DNA of 64,000 nt from Holophagaceae bacterium (GTDB lineage: Bacteria > Acidobacteriota > Holophagae > Holophagales > Holophagaceae), in contig JADJVL010000006.1 in assembly GCA_016710635.1 (NCBI GenBank), forward strand, positions 248,001-312,000, read 5' to 3'. Under the pieces are notes generated by a model. The model made no database searches and had not been told where the DNA came from. It was given only the letters and a program-made list of their open reading frames with translations. Made by a program: the position numbers and the translations under genes. Positions 40,263 through 48,719 of the stretch are shown piece by piece; position 1 is the stretch's first letter, and the number at the start of each line of letters is the position of its first letter.

Positions 40263-42179
40263 TCAGTCCTCCGGAGCGGGCGGCGGAGGAGGCGGTAGGG
40301 GAGGCGCTGGTGGAGGTGGAGGCGGCGCAGAAGCGGGCGCGGGCGGCAGGGCCCGGGGCGTCGGCGCGGGTGGCGCGGGGGCGGGCGGTGCCGCCGGGCG
40401 CCTCGGGAGCATGGCCTGCGGCGCTAGTGCGGGCAGGGCCGGAAGCGCGGAGGTCGGCGTTGCGGGCGGGCGGGGCGCCCTGGGGGGTCGCGGGGGAACC
40501 GGCGCCAGGGCGGCCCGGGGCGTTCGGGCGGGCGGTGGCGGCGGGGGCGGTGGCGCCTCCCCGGGCTCGGGGTCTTCACCCAAGGCCTCTTCCGCCTGGT
40601 CCAGCGCGGCTTCCGCCGCGTCGAGGGCCTTTTCCGCCGCCTCCTCCTTCATGCCGGCCATGTCGCGGCTGAGCTTTTCGGTTTCCGCGGCGAGGCGCCG
40701 GCCATCGGCCTCCATGCGGGCCGCCTCTGCAGCCATGCGCGCGGCTTGCTGCTCCGCCCGCTCCCCGTCGCTCCGCGCGGCGTCGGCCTTGCGCGAGAGG
40801 GCTCCCGCCTGAAGGGCCAGGGCCCGGGCCTGCAATTCCAGGGCGCGGGCCTGGCGCTCGGCCTGCCCGCTCCGGGCCTCCGCCTCCTCGGCCTCGGCTT
40901 CGGCGCGCTGGGCCTGGGCTTCGACCTGGGCGCCGCGCGCCTCGAGCCGGGCCAGCCAGCGGCGAGCCTCGTCGTCCAGGGGCCGCTCGACGCCGTTCAC
41001 GCTGTACTGCTCATGGACCGTGCCCTTCGCATCCATCCAGGTCTTGTAGTCGCGCCGCCGCTTGCCGTCGTCCTCGCTGATCGACTTGTTGGTGCCTGGC
41101 TTCAGTCCCTGCAGCGCAGGGGCCGGGGCGGGGCGGGGCAAGGCCTTGGGCGCGGGCCCTTGAGCTGGGACGGAGAAGGCTCCGGTGGCGGGGATGGACG
41201 CCGCGAGCCCTGCGGCGAGCAGCATGGCCAGCCCCGTGCGGGGACGAAGGAAACCGGGGGTAGCGGAAGGATCGGGGGCGAGGAGACGCCGGATGCGGTT
41301 CATGAGGGAACCTCCATGGGCGGCCAGCTCCAGGGACGGCACGAGGCCGGGAGCGCGGCGCGGGTTCTGGGAACGAAGGCCCTCGAGTGCGGCGAGAGCC
41401 TCGGCATAGGCGATGGCGTCCCCGCACAGGGCCACCGCGAGATCGTCGCAGGCGTGTTCGCGCTCCTGGCGGATCCGCCGGGAGAGCCACCAAACCGCGG
41501 GATGGTAGAAGAGCAGCGCCTCGATGGCGCTCTGAAGGCCGTTGAACAGCCAGTCCCGCCGCGCCACGTGCGCCAGCTCGTGGGCCAGCAGGGCGTCGAT
41601 ATGGAGCGGATCCAGCGCCGTGAACAGCGCGGCCGGCAGCCACACCACGGGACGGAGGAACCGCGCGGCCATGGGCAGGGCGATGGCCGTGGTCACGCGC
41701 ACCTGGACGGCCCGCGCCAGGCCGAGCCGGGTGGCGTGGCGACGGGAACGCCAGGTCCAGAAGGCGTCGAGGGGTTCCCAGGGCGCCCGCAGGTAGCCAT
41801 GGATCCGCCAGAATCCGCCCGCCATGCGGAGGAGGGCGAAGAGGACGCCGAAGCTCCAGACCGCCACCACCGAAGGGAGCAAGGGCTGGACCGAGCCTCG
41901 GAGGGACGGCAACTGCAAGGCGGCGGTGAGGGCCGGGTGGGCGGTGGGTTCGAGGGGCGCACCCGCGGGCTGGACGAGGAGGGCGAAGGTGATCAGCGGC
42001 GCCGCAGCCATCGCGAGGAGCAGGGCGTAGGCGGTCCCATAGCGCAGCTTCGCCGAAGCGCGGCGCTGTGCCGTCAGCAGGCCCGCGGCCAGCAGACCGA
42101 GGAGGGCGCCTTGCCACAGGAAGTGCAGGAGGGTCCTGGCCAGAGGCTCGGTCCACGGGGAAAGGAGGAGCCCGTTCAC
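40263..42179 (-). CDS. BlaR1/M56 family membrane metallopeptidase with coiled-coil and Pro-rich C terminus
   Basis: A 638-residue protein. Four or so transmembrane segments in residues 15-125 and near 320 frame an M56 domain with LLAHELAHVARRDW (H200, E201, H204) and the downstream REHACDDLAVAL region. After about 340 the usual beta-lactam sensor is absent; instead there is a segment YKTWMDAKGTVHEQYSVNG, an Ala/Glu/Arg coiled coil (about 400-530) and a polyproline tail. BlaR1-type proteases sense an envelope signal and inactivate their BlaI partner. It overlaps the blaI-like gene (ATGA). Confidence 0.88.
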   Translation of the reverse strand: MNGLLLSPWTEPLARTLLHFLWQGALLGLLAAGLLTAQRRASAKLRYGTAYALLLAMAAAPLITFALLVQPAGAPLEPTAHPALTAALQLPSLRGSVQPLLPSVVAVWSFGVLFALLRMAGGFWRIHGYLRAPWEPLDAFWTWRSRRHATRLGLARAVQVRVTTAIALPMAARFLRPVVWLPAALFTALDPLHIDALLAHELAHVARRDWLFNGLQSAIEALLFYHPAVWWLSRRIRQEREHACDDLAVALCGDAIAYAEALAALEGLRSQNPRRAPGLVPSLELAAHGGSLMNRIRRLLAPDPSATPGFLRPRTGLAMLLAAGLAASIPATGAFSVPAQGPAPKALPRPAPAPALQGLKPGTNKSISEDDGKRRRDYKTWMDAKGTVHEQYSVNGVERPLDDEARRWLARLEARGAQVEAQAQRAEAEAEEAEARSGQAERQARALELQARALALQAGALSRKADAARSDGERAEQQAARMAAEAARMEADGRRLAAETEKLSRDMAGMKEEAAEKALDAAEAALDQAEEALGEDPEPGEAPPPPPPPPARTPRAALAPVPPRPPRAPRPPATPTSALPALPALAPQAMLPRRPAAPPAPAPPAPTPRALPPAPASAPPPPPPAPPLPPPPPPAPED

Positions 42180-42565
42180 GGCTTCCTCCGTGGCTTCCGT
42201 CGCGCCTGGGCGATGAGCTCGGCGATGGCGGCCAGTTCCTCGGGGCCGGCGGCCCGGGTGTCCAGGGCCCGCTGCACCAGTTGCAGGGCGGAGCCGTCGA
42301 AGGCCCGGTCGAGGAGGTCCTTCACCAGGGATCCCTGGACCCGGGCCTCGGCGTGGACGGCCTCGTAGCGGTGGCTGCGCTCGGAGGCGTCGCGGCTCAC
42401 GAGGCCCTTCTCCGCCATGATGGTGAGCATCTTCAACACAGTCGTGTAGGCGGTCTCCTTGGTCTCCAGGAGCACGTCGTGGACTTCCCGGACGGTGCTG
42501 GGGCCGCGGTTCCAGAGCACCCGCAGGATGGCCAGTTCTCCGTCGGTGGGGCGGGGCTCGATCAC
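42176..42565 (-). CDS. BlaI/MecI family transcriptional repressor
   Basis: A 129-residue repressor with the family winged-helix (PTDGELAILRVLWNRGPSTVREVHDVL, then TAYTTVLKMLTIMAEKGLVSRD) and the C-terminal dimer helices (LVKDLLDRAFDGSALQLVQRAL). The GTG start at 42565 has AGGAG 5 nt upstream. It is followed by and overlaps the M56 peptidase gene, the standard two-gene signalling unit. The matched operator lies over its own promoter, so it is autoregulated. No beta-lactamase is next to it, so the regulon is unknown. Confidence 0.93.
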   Translation of the reverse strand: MIEPRPTDGELAILRVLWNRGPSTVREVHDVLLETKETAYTTVLKMLTIMAEKGLVSRDASERSHRYEAVHAEARVQGSLVKDLLDRAFDGSALQLVQRALDTRAAGPEELAAIAELIAQARRKPRRKP

Positions 42566-42579
42566 GGGGGCTCCTGAAC

Positions 42580-42595
42580 TACTAACACATTAGTA
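42580..42595. promoter_or_regulatory. BlaI/MecI-type operator
   Basis: TACTAA-CACA-TTAGTA, an inverted repeat with 6-nt arms resembling the TACTA/TAGTA half-sites bound by BlaI/MecI. It overlaps the -10 of the promoter and ends 15 nt before the GTG start of the repressor gene. Confidence 0.8.
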
Positions 42596-42617
42596 CTATC
42601 GGATTAGGAGATGTCAA
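42589..42617 (-). promoter_or_regulatory. Promoter of the blaI-M56 operon
   Basis: On the minus strand a perfect -35 TTGACA (42617-42612) is followed after 16-17 nt by TACTAA/ACTAAT (within 42595-42589). The -10 overlaps the operator, so repressor binding would block polymerase. The local sequence is AT-rich compared with the region. Confidence 0.75.
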
Positions 42618-42717
42618 GGGAGGGGCGGCAGCTTTTTATGTACGGGGCTGGGACACCGAGGTTCAGGCCTTCCCAGGGCCCGCCGGAGCGCCGGGTTCCG
42701 GGGCCCCCCGGGCCGCC

Positions 42718-45315
42718 TCAGGGCTTGGGCCGGAGAAACGCTTCGAAGGGGGCGTAGCCCTGGAGACCTTCGAAGGCCACGTCCAGGTGGCGCACGTGGC
42801 CGATGGGCTGGCCCTCCGCGGTGGCCTCCCGCAGCAGGGTGAGGGCCAGGTCCTTCTCGCCGAGCCGGCTCGCGATCCGGGCCCGGAGCAGGGACAGGTT
42901 TCCCAGCTGGTCCTTGCGGGGCAGCCGCGCCAGCCGGGCCATGACGGCGCGGGCCTCCGGCGCCTGGCCCAGATCCGCATGGATCACGCCGAGGCGGCCC
43001 AGGGCCGGGAGGCTGGCCGGATTCCTGCGGAGGATCCCCTGCCCCGCGGCCAGGGCCTCGGGCAGGCGGCCCGCGAGGTAGAGCCCTTCCATCCTGAGCA
43101 GCTGCAGCCCCTCGGCCTCCGCCCCGGCGTCGAGCTTGCGCTGGATGGACTGGCAGGTCTCGCCGGCGAGGCGCGCGGAGGCGTCCCGGTGCCCGTGGAT
43201 GCGGAGGTCCTGGGCCACCCGGAGGGCGTAGTCGGGGTCGCCGGTGAGGAGCTCCCGCCCCAGGGCCTCGGCCTCCTCCGGGCGGTTCCGGCCGCTGGCG
43301 GCCCAGGCCCGGTGGGCCTTCAGCTTGGTGTGCTCGGGGTAGACGGCGAGGAAGCGGCGGCCCACCTCCAGCTCCTGGTCGTACTGCCCCTGGAGATGGT
43401 GGGACCACGCGAGGATGGCGCCCATGTCGGAGCCGATGGGCACCCGGGCGTTCACCAGCTTCTCCCAGCGGATGGGCCGCGTGGCCGCGGCCACCGCCTC
43501 CGCGCAGTGGTTGGTCACAAGGGCGGTGTAGGCATGCTGGTGGTTCACCAGGGGACTGCCCGGGGCGAGGCGGCTCGCTTCCCGGATGGGCCCCATGGCC
43601 TCCTCGTTGCGGCCCTCCATGAGGGCCCGGACGTTCTCGACCATGCAGCGGTCGAGGGTGTTCATCCTGTCCAGGGCCTGGTCCAGCTGGGCGAACTGGG
43701 CCCGCACGCCATCGAAGTCATTCTCGCCCTGCCGGATGAAGGCGATGGGCAGCCGGGCCACCATCAGGTCGGGATCGAGCTGGATGGCCTTCTCGAAGCG
43801 CGCCTCCGCCCCGGGCCTCGAGTTCCAGTAGAGTTCCCAGCCCACGAGCCATTCCTTGTAGGCCGGATAGCGCGGCGGAATCACCACCCGCCCGGGATCG
43901 AGGTAGGGGTCGAGGATGCGCCCGGCGACGCCGCTGGCGAGGCGCTGGGCCACGGCTTCGAGGACCTGGTCCGCCTGGGCCCGGGGGGCGCGCTCGGGCT
44001 TCACGAGCGCCACCACCTTGCCCAGGTTCGCGTCGTAGAGGCTGGCCTGGACCTGCAGCTCGCCGCCACTGAGCTGGTAGGCGCCGGTGATGACGAGCCC
44101 CGCGCCGGTCCGGGCCGCGAAGGCGCGCAGGGCGCGCGCGCCGGCGGCGGAATCCGGATCGCCCAGGGCCAGGGTCGCGGGCTGCGGCGAGGCCTCCGCC
44201 GCCCCGGTCTGGGCGATGGCTTCGGCGGCGCGCTCGGCGGCCAGGCGGCCGAGGAGGGCCTGGGCGGGATCCCCGGTGCGGTCCTCGAAGGCGGCGATGG
44301 CCACCTTCGTTTCCGAAAGCACCACCGGCGTCCGGCCCCGCTGGAGCAGGAAGGCGCCGGCGCCCAGCAGGACCGCCCCGCCGGCGGCCGCGGCGGGCCA
44401 CCTCCACCTGCGCCAGCCCTGGCGGGGACGGGCCAGCGCGAGGGTGGCGGACTGGGTTCGCCGGGATGCCACCTGGAGGGTGGCGGAGGGATCCGCATCC
44501 AGGTCCAGGAGGTCCTGGCGGAAGCGCTCGGCGCTGGGATAGCGCAGGCGCGGATCCTTCTGCAAAGCCCGTTCGGCGATGAAGTCGAGGGCCGGCGGCA
44601 GCCCCGGTGCCAGGCTCGACGGGGCCGGGGCCTCCCCGTGGAGGATGGCGGCGAGGGTGGCTTCAATGCCTTCGCCCTGGAAGGCCGGGCGGCCGGTGAG
44701 CGCTTCGAAGAGCACCATCCCGGCAGCCCAGAGGTCGCTGCGGGGATCCACGGGCTTGCCGCCCACCTGCTCCGGACTCAGGTACTGGGCCGTGCCCATC
44801 ACCACGCCCGTGCGGGTGAGGCCATCGGCGCCGGCGGTCTTGGCGAGGCCGAAGTCCACCACCTTCACCTCGTCCCGGGGGCTGACCATGATGTTGGCGG
44901 GCTTGATGTCCCGGTGCACCAGGCCCCGGGCGTGGGCGTGGGCGAGGGCCGCCAGCACCTGCGCGAGGATGCGCACCGCCCGTTCCCAGGGCAGCGGCCC
45001 CTCCCGCAGCAGCTCCCGCAGGCTTCGGCCCTCGCACAGGGCCATGACGATGAACAGGCCGCCCTCCTCCGTCTCCTCGATGGCGTGGACGTGGCAGATA
45101 TTCGGGTGGTCGAGGCCCGAAGCGTGGCGGGCCTCCTGCAGGAAGCGGCGACGAGCCTCCTCGGCGCGGGTGGTCTGCAGGGGCAGGACCTTCAGCGCCA
45201 CCCGCCGGCCCAGCCGCTGGTCCTCCGCCAGGTAGACCACGCCCATGCCCCCTTCGCCGAGCTTCTCGAGGATCCGGTAGTGCGTGAGGGTCTGGCCGAT
45301 CATGGGAGTGCCCAT
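42718..45315 (-). CDS. Membrane Ser/Thr protein kinase with TolB-like and TPR C-terminal part
   Basis: An 865-residue protein. The N-terminal Hanks-type kinase (about 13-275) has the Gly loop GEGGMGVVY, Lys42 (VALKVL), HRDIKPANI, VDFGLAK and SPEQ, all intact. A transmembrane segment (WPAAAAGGAVLLGAGAFLLQ, about 312-331) follows, then a TolB-N-like domain (VAIAAFEDRTGDPAQ..., GLVITGAYQLSGGELQVQA) and TPR-like repeats to the end (PASLPALGRLGVIHADLGQA). The start at 45315 has GGAG upstream; the ATG at 45303 is an alternative. It senses or docks partners outside the kinase domain; targets unknown, though the FHA protein at 31919-35077 is a conceivable reader. Confidence 0.9.
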   Translation of the reverse strand: MGTPMIGQTLTHYRILEKLGEGGMGVVYLAEDQRLGRRVALKVLPLQTTRAEEARRRFLQEARHASGLDHPNICHVHAIEETEEGGLFIVMALCEGRSLRELLREGPLPWERAVRILAQVLAALAHAHARGLVHRDIKPANIMVSPRDEVKVVDFGLAKTAGADGLTRTGVVMGTAQYLSPEQVGGKPVDPRSDLWAAGMVLFEALTGRPAFQGEGIEATLAAILHGEAPAPSSLAPGLPPALDFIAERALQKDPRLRYPSAERFRQDLLDLDADPSATLQVASRRTQSATLALARPRQGWRRWRWPAAAAGGAVLLGAGAFLLQRGRTPVVLSETKVAIAAFEDRTGDPAQALLGRLAAERAAEAIAQTGAAEASPQPATLALGDPDSAAGARALRAFAARTGAGLVITGAYQLSGGELQVQASLYDANLGKVVALVKPERAPRAQADQVLEAVAQRLASGVAGRILDPYLDPGRVVIPPRYPAYKEWLVGWELYWNSRPGAEARFEKAIQLDPDLMVARLPIAFIRQGENDFDGVRAQFAQLDQALDRMNTLDRCMVENVRALMEGRNEEAMGPIREASRLAPGSPLVNHQHAYTALVTNHCAEAVAAATRPIRWEKLVNARVPIGSDMGAILAWSHHLQGQYDQELEVGRRFLAVYPEHTKLKAHRAWAASGRNRPEEAEALGRELLTGDPDYALRVAQDLRIHGHRDASARLAGETCQSIQRKLDAGAEAEGLQLLRMEGLYLAGRLPEALAAGQGILRRNPASLPALGRLGVIHADLGQAPEARAVMARLARLPRKDQLGNLSLLRARIASRLGEKDLALTLLREATAEGQPIGHVRHLDVAFEGLQGYAPFEAFLRPKP

Positions 45316-45378
45316 GGAATAGGCTCCGGCGGGGTCGCGGTCAAGGCCGATGTTGCGGTCCTCGGGACTCCGGCGCCC

Positions 45379-46527
45379 TCAGAGCCCCCGCAGCCGCACT
45401 GCGGCGGCCTCCAGAGTGGCGTCGGATTTCGCGAAGCAGAAGCGCACCAGGCGGGCTTCCAGGGCCTGCTCGCAGAAGGGCGAGAGGGGGATGGCCGCCA
45501 CGCCCGCCTCCTGGCACAACCGTTCACAGAAGGCGCGGTCGCCCTCCGCGCTGATGGCCGAGTAGTCCGCCAGCTGGAAGTAGGCACCGGCCACCGGCAG
45601 CAGGCGGAAGCGGGAGCCTTCGAGGAGCTGCCGGAAGCGGTCCCGCTTCGCCTGGTAGAAGGCTGGTAGCCCCTCGTGATGCTCCGGATGGAACTCCAGC
45701 ATGTGGGCGAAGGCGGCCTGGGCGGCGTGAAAGGTGCAGAAGGTGAGGAACTGGTGCACCTTCCGGAACTCGGCGCTGAGGCGCTCCGGCGCGATGGCGG
45801 TGCCCACCTTCCAGCCCGTGCAGTGGTAGGTCTTGCCGAAGGAGCCGACGACGAGGGCGCGCTCCCGCAGCTCGGCGTGGCCCAGGACGCTGCAGGGTGG
45901 GAGGCCGTCGAAGACCAGGTGCTCGTAGACCTCGTCGGAGAGCACCAGCACCTCCGTGTCCCGCAGCAGGGCGGCGAGGGCCTCCAGGTCCGACGGGGCC
46001 AGCACCGTGCCGGCGGGATTGTGGGGCGTGTTGACCACGAGCATCCGCGTGCGGGGCGACAGGGCGGCCCGCACCGCGTCCCAGTCCACGGCGAACTCCG
46101 CGGGGCGCAGGGGCACGTGCACGGGCACGCCGCCCTGGAGCCGCACCGCCGGATCGTAGCTGTCATAGCAGGGGTCCAGGAGGATCACCTCGTCACCGGG
46201 CCGGACGAAGGCGGCGATGGCGGCGAAGAGGGCCTCCGTGCCGCCGGAGGTGACGGTGACTTCCGAACCCGGGTCCACCGTCGCGCCGTGCCGTTCCTGG
46301 GCGAGGCGGGCCACCTGCTCCCGCAGCCCCAGCAAGCCCGGCATGGGGGCGTACTGGTTCAGGCCGTCGGTCACGGCCTTGGCGAGGGCTTCCCGCAGGG
46401 CCGCGGGCGGATCGTAGTCCGGGAAGCCCTGCCCCAGGTTCACCGCGCCGCACTGCTGGGCCAGCAGGGTCATCTCCGTGAAGATGGTGGTGCCCACGGA
46501 GGGCAGCTTGCTGGCGGGAGGCCGCAT
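45379..46527 (-). CDS. Pyridoxal-phosphate aminotransferase, methionine/kynurenine type (YbdL-like)
   Basis: A 382-residue fold-type I aminotransferase. It shows NLGQGFPDYDPPAALREAL, NQYAPMPGLLGLREQVA, the Asn-Pro motif NTPHNPAGTVL, the Asp-Tyr-type DEVYEHLVFDG and the PLP lysine in SFGKTYHCTGWKVG, closely matching methionine aminotransferase YbdL and kynurenine aminotransferases. It transfers amino groups to 2-oxoacids. The ATG at 46527 overlaps the sdaA stop (TGATG), so it is coupled to serine dehydratase; frame openness upstream is ignored. Confidence 0.9.
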   Translation of the reverse strand: MRPPASKLPSVGTTIFTEMTLLAQQCGAVNLGQGFPDYDPPAALREALAKAVTDGLNQYAPMPGLLGLREQVARLAQERHGATVDPGSEVTVTSGGTEALFAAIAAFVRPGDEVILLDPCYDSYDPAVRLQGGVPVHVPLRPAEFAVDWDAVRAALSPRTRMLVVNTPHNPAGTVLAPSDLEALAALLRDTEVLVLSDEVYEHLVFDGLPPCSVLGHAELRERALVVGSFGKTYHCTGWKVGTAIAPERLSAEFRKVHQFLTFCTFHAAQAAFAHMLEFHPEHHEGLPAFYQAKRDRFRQLLEGSRFRLLPVAGAYFQLADYSAISAEGDRAFCERLCQEAGVAAIPLSPFCEQALEARLVRFCFAKSDATLEAAAVRLRGL

Positions 46528-47942
46528 CAGCACTCCGGCAGGTTCACGCCGATCTCGGGCGGCGCTTCCATCACATTGACCGCGAGGCCGCCCCGGGCGG
46601 TCTCCTTGTACTTGGCCTTCATGTCGGCGCCGGTGTCCCGCATGGTCTTGATGACGTTGTCCAGGCTGACGAAGTGGGTGCCGTCGCCCTTCAGGGCCAT
46701 GCGGGCGGCGTTGATGGCCTTGATGGCGGCCATGGCGTTGCGCTCGATGCACGGCACCTGCACGAGCCCGCCGACCGGATCGCAAGTAAGGCCGAGGTTG
46801 TGCTCCATGCCGATTTCGGCGGCGTTCTCGACCTGGGCGGGCGTGCCGCCCATGACTTCCGCCAGGGCCCCGGCGGCCATGGAACAGGCGCTGCCCACCT
46901 CGCCCTGGCAGCCCACCTCGGCGCCACTGATGGAGGCATTCTCCTTGTAGAGCACGCCGATGGCCCCCGCCGTCAGGAGGAACCGCACCACGCCATCGTC
47001 GGTGGCGCCGGGCACGAAGCGCCGGTAGTAGTGCAGCACCGCGGGGATGATGCCGGCGGCGCCGTTGGTGGGGGCCGTCACCACCCGCCCGCCGGCGGCG
47101 TTCTCCTCGTTCACGGCCAGGGCGTAGAGGTCCACCCAGTCCAGGGCGGTGAGGGGATCGCTGAGGCCCGCTTCCGGATTCGAGAGCAGCTGCCGATGGA
47201 TGTCCGGGGCCCGGCGGCGCACCTTGAGGCCGCCCGGCAGGATGCCCTCCGTGGCGCAGCCCCGCTTCACGCAGGCCTGCATGACCGCCCAGATCTCCAG
47301 CAGGCCCGCCCGCAGGTCGGGAACGCGCCGCATGGCCTCCTCGTTGGCCGCCATCACTTCGCTGATGCTCAGGCCCTCCCGGCGGCAGACCGCCAGCAAC
47401 TCGGCGCCGCTGGCGAAGTGGTGGGGCAGCTGCCGGCCCTTGAGGCCCGCCAGCCCGCCAAGGGTCTCGTCTCCGGTCCCGCAGACCACGAAGCCGCCGC
47501 CCACGGAGAAGTAGGTCTTGGAAGCGAGCTCCACGCCGTCCCCGTCCCAGGCGGTGAAGCGCAGGCCGTTGGGGTGGAAGGGGAGCGATTTGCGCTCGAA
47601 CTTGAGGTTTTCCGCTTCCTTGAAGGCGATGGCGTGCTCCCCCAGCAGGTTGAGCCGACCCGATTCCCGGATGGCCGCCAGCATCGCTTCCACCCCTTCG
47701 ATGGGCACGCCCTCCGGCGTCTCCCCCTGCAGGCCCAGCAGCACCGCCTTGTCGGAGCCGTGGCCCCGGCCCGTGGCCCCCAGGGACCCGTAGAGCTCGG
47801 CCTTCAGGGTGTGGACCCGGGCCAGCGTCCCGGCGTCCTTCAGTGCCACGGCGAACATCCGGGCGGCCTTCATGGGACCCACCGTGTGGGACGACGAAGG
47901 GCCGATGCCGATCTTGAAGAGGTCGAAGACGCTGATGGCCAT
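46527..47942 (-). CDS. sdaA: L-serine dehydratase, single-chain [4Fe-4S] type
   Basis: A 471-residue enzyme. The N-terminal domain has SVFDLFKIGIGPSSSHTVGPM; the catalytic domain has cysteines in GCATEG, GCQGEVGSACS, LTCDPVGG and VPCIERNA that hold the oxygen-sensitive cluster, plus APTNGAAGIIPAVL. It deaminates serine to pyruvate and ammonia, feeding pyruvate to central metabolism. It is the first gene of a pair with the aminotransferase. CAGGAC precedes the ATG. Confidence 0.95.
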   Translation of the reverse strand: MAISVFDLFKIGIGPSSSHTVGPMKAARMFAVALKDAGTLARVHTLKAELYGSLGATGRGHGSDKAVLLGLQGETPEGVPIEGVEAMLAAIRESGRLNLLGEHAIAFKEAENLKFERKSLPFHPNGLRFTAWDGDGVELASKTYFSVGGGFVVCGTGDETLGGLAGLKGRQLPHHFASGAELLAVCRREGLSISEVMAANEEAMRRVPDLRAGLLEIWAVMQACVKRGCATEGILPGGLKVRRRAPDIHRQLLSNPEAGLSDPLTALDWVDLYALAVNEENAAGGRVVTAPTNGAAGIIPAVLHYYRRFVPGATDDGVVRFLLTAGAIGVLYKENASISGAEVGCQGEVGSACSMAAGALAEVMGGTPAQVENAAEIGMEHNLGLTCDPVGGLVQVPCIERNAMAAIKAINAARMALKGDGTHFVSLDNVIKTMRDTGADMKAKYKETARGGLAVNVMEAPPEIGVNLPEC

Positions 47943-47945
47943 GCT

Positions 47946-47978
47946 GGGGTGTCCTGGGTTTGGGTCCTGGGCCCTACA
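47946..47978 (-). repeat. Short direct repeat upstream of sdaA
   Basis: Read on the minus strand, CCCAGGAC occurs twice within 21 nt (CCCAGGACCCAAACCCAGGA, then CACC). The second copy overlaps the probable ribosome site of sdaA. It resembles the CCCAG-type units near lexA. Confidence 0.5.
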
Positions 47979-48002
47979 GACTACAGCCCTGGCGTCCCGG
48001 TC

Positions 48003-48713
48003 TCAGCACTGCAGCGAGAACCACGCGATCAGCCAGGTGTCCATGGCGCCGCGGAAATGGCTCTTGCCGCCGTGGTAGATGGCCTGGATGGGGATGTGGG
48101 CCCAGTGGAGCTTCCAGTCGGAGGCCTTCATGGAGATCTCCATCTCGATGGCGAAGCCCGTGGAGCGCAGGTCGATGCGGTCCAGCACCTTCTTGCGGAT
48201 GAGGCGGAAGCCCGACTGGCTGTCCTCCCACTTCACCCCGGCGATGCGGCCCAGGGTCCAGCTGCCGAGCGCGTTGGTGCGCCAGCGGGCCTTGGGGATG
48301 ATGGCCCGGTTCTGGAAGCGGCTGCCGATGAGGAAGTCCGCGTCGGGATGCTGGGCGAGGTAGTCCACGAAGCCCTGGAAATCCTTCGGATCGTGCTGCC
48401 CGTCGCCATCGATGAAGAGGATGAAGTCCAGATCATCGGAGCGCAGGGCCGCGAGGCCCGCCCGCAGGGCCTGGCCCTTGCCGCCCCCCTGGGGCCGGCG
48501 GAGGGAGAGCACCTCGGCGCCGGCTTCAAGGGCGATCCGGGCGGTGCCATCGTCGGAGTTGTCGTCCACCACGAGGATGCGGGCGAGGCCATAGGGCGCG
48601 AGGCCGGCCACGACGCCGCCCACGTGCGCCTCCTCGTCGTGGGCGGCGATGAGGGCGGCGATGCGCGGCGGATAGGGGGCCGAAACGGGGGTCGGAGCTG
48701 GGTTTGGATCCAC
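48003..48713 (-). CDS. Family 2 glycosyltransferase (DPM1/polyprenyl-phosphate type)
   Basis: A 236-residue GT-A fold enzyme: IAALIAAHDEEAHVGGVV, VVDDNSDDGTARIA, the metal-binding FIDGDGQHDPKDF and the acceptor-side SGFRLIRKKVL. No C-terminal membrane anchor is present, as in soluble dolichyl/undecaprenyl-phosphate sugar synthases. It probably moves a sugar from a nucleotide donor to a lipid carrier. The start is a GTG at 48713, 6 nt after the M61 peptidase gene, giving a likely operon. Confidence 0.88.
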   Translation of the reverse strand: MDPNPAPTPVSAPYPPRIAALIAAHDEEAHVGGVVAGLAPYGLARILVVDDNSDDGTARIALEAGAEVLSLRRPQGGGKGQALRAGLAALRSDDLDFILFIDGDGQHDPKDFQGFVDYLAQHPDADFLIGSRFQNRAIIPKARWRTNALGSWTLGRIAGVKWEDSQSGFRLIRKKVLDRIDLRSTGFAIEMEISMKASDWKLHWAHIPIQAIYHGGKSHFRGAMDTWLIAWFSLQC

Positions 48714-48719
48714 GGAAGC

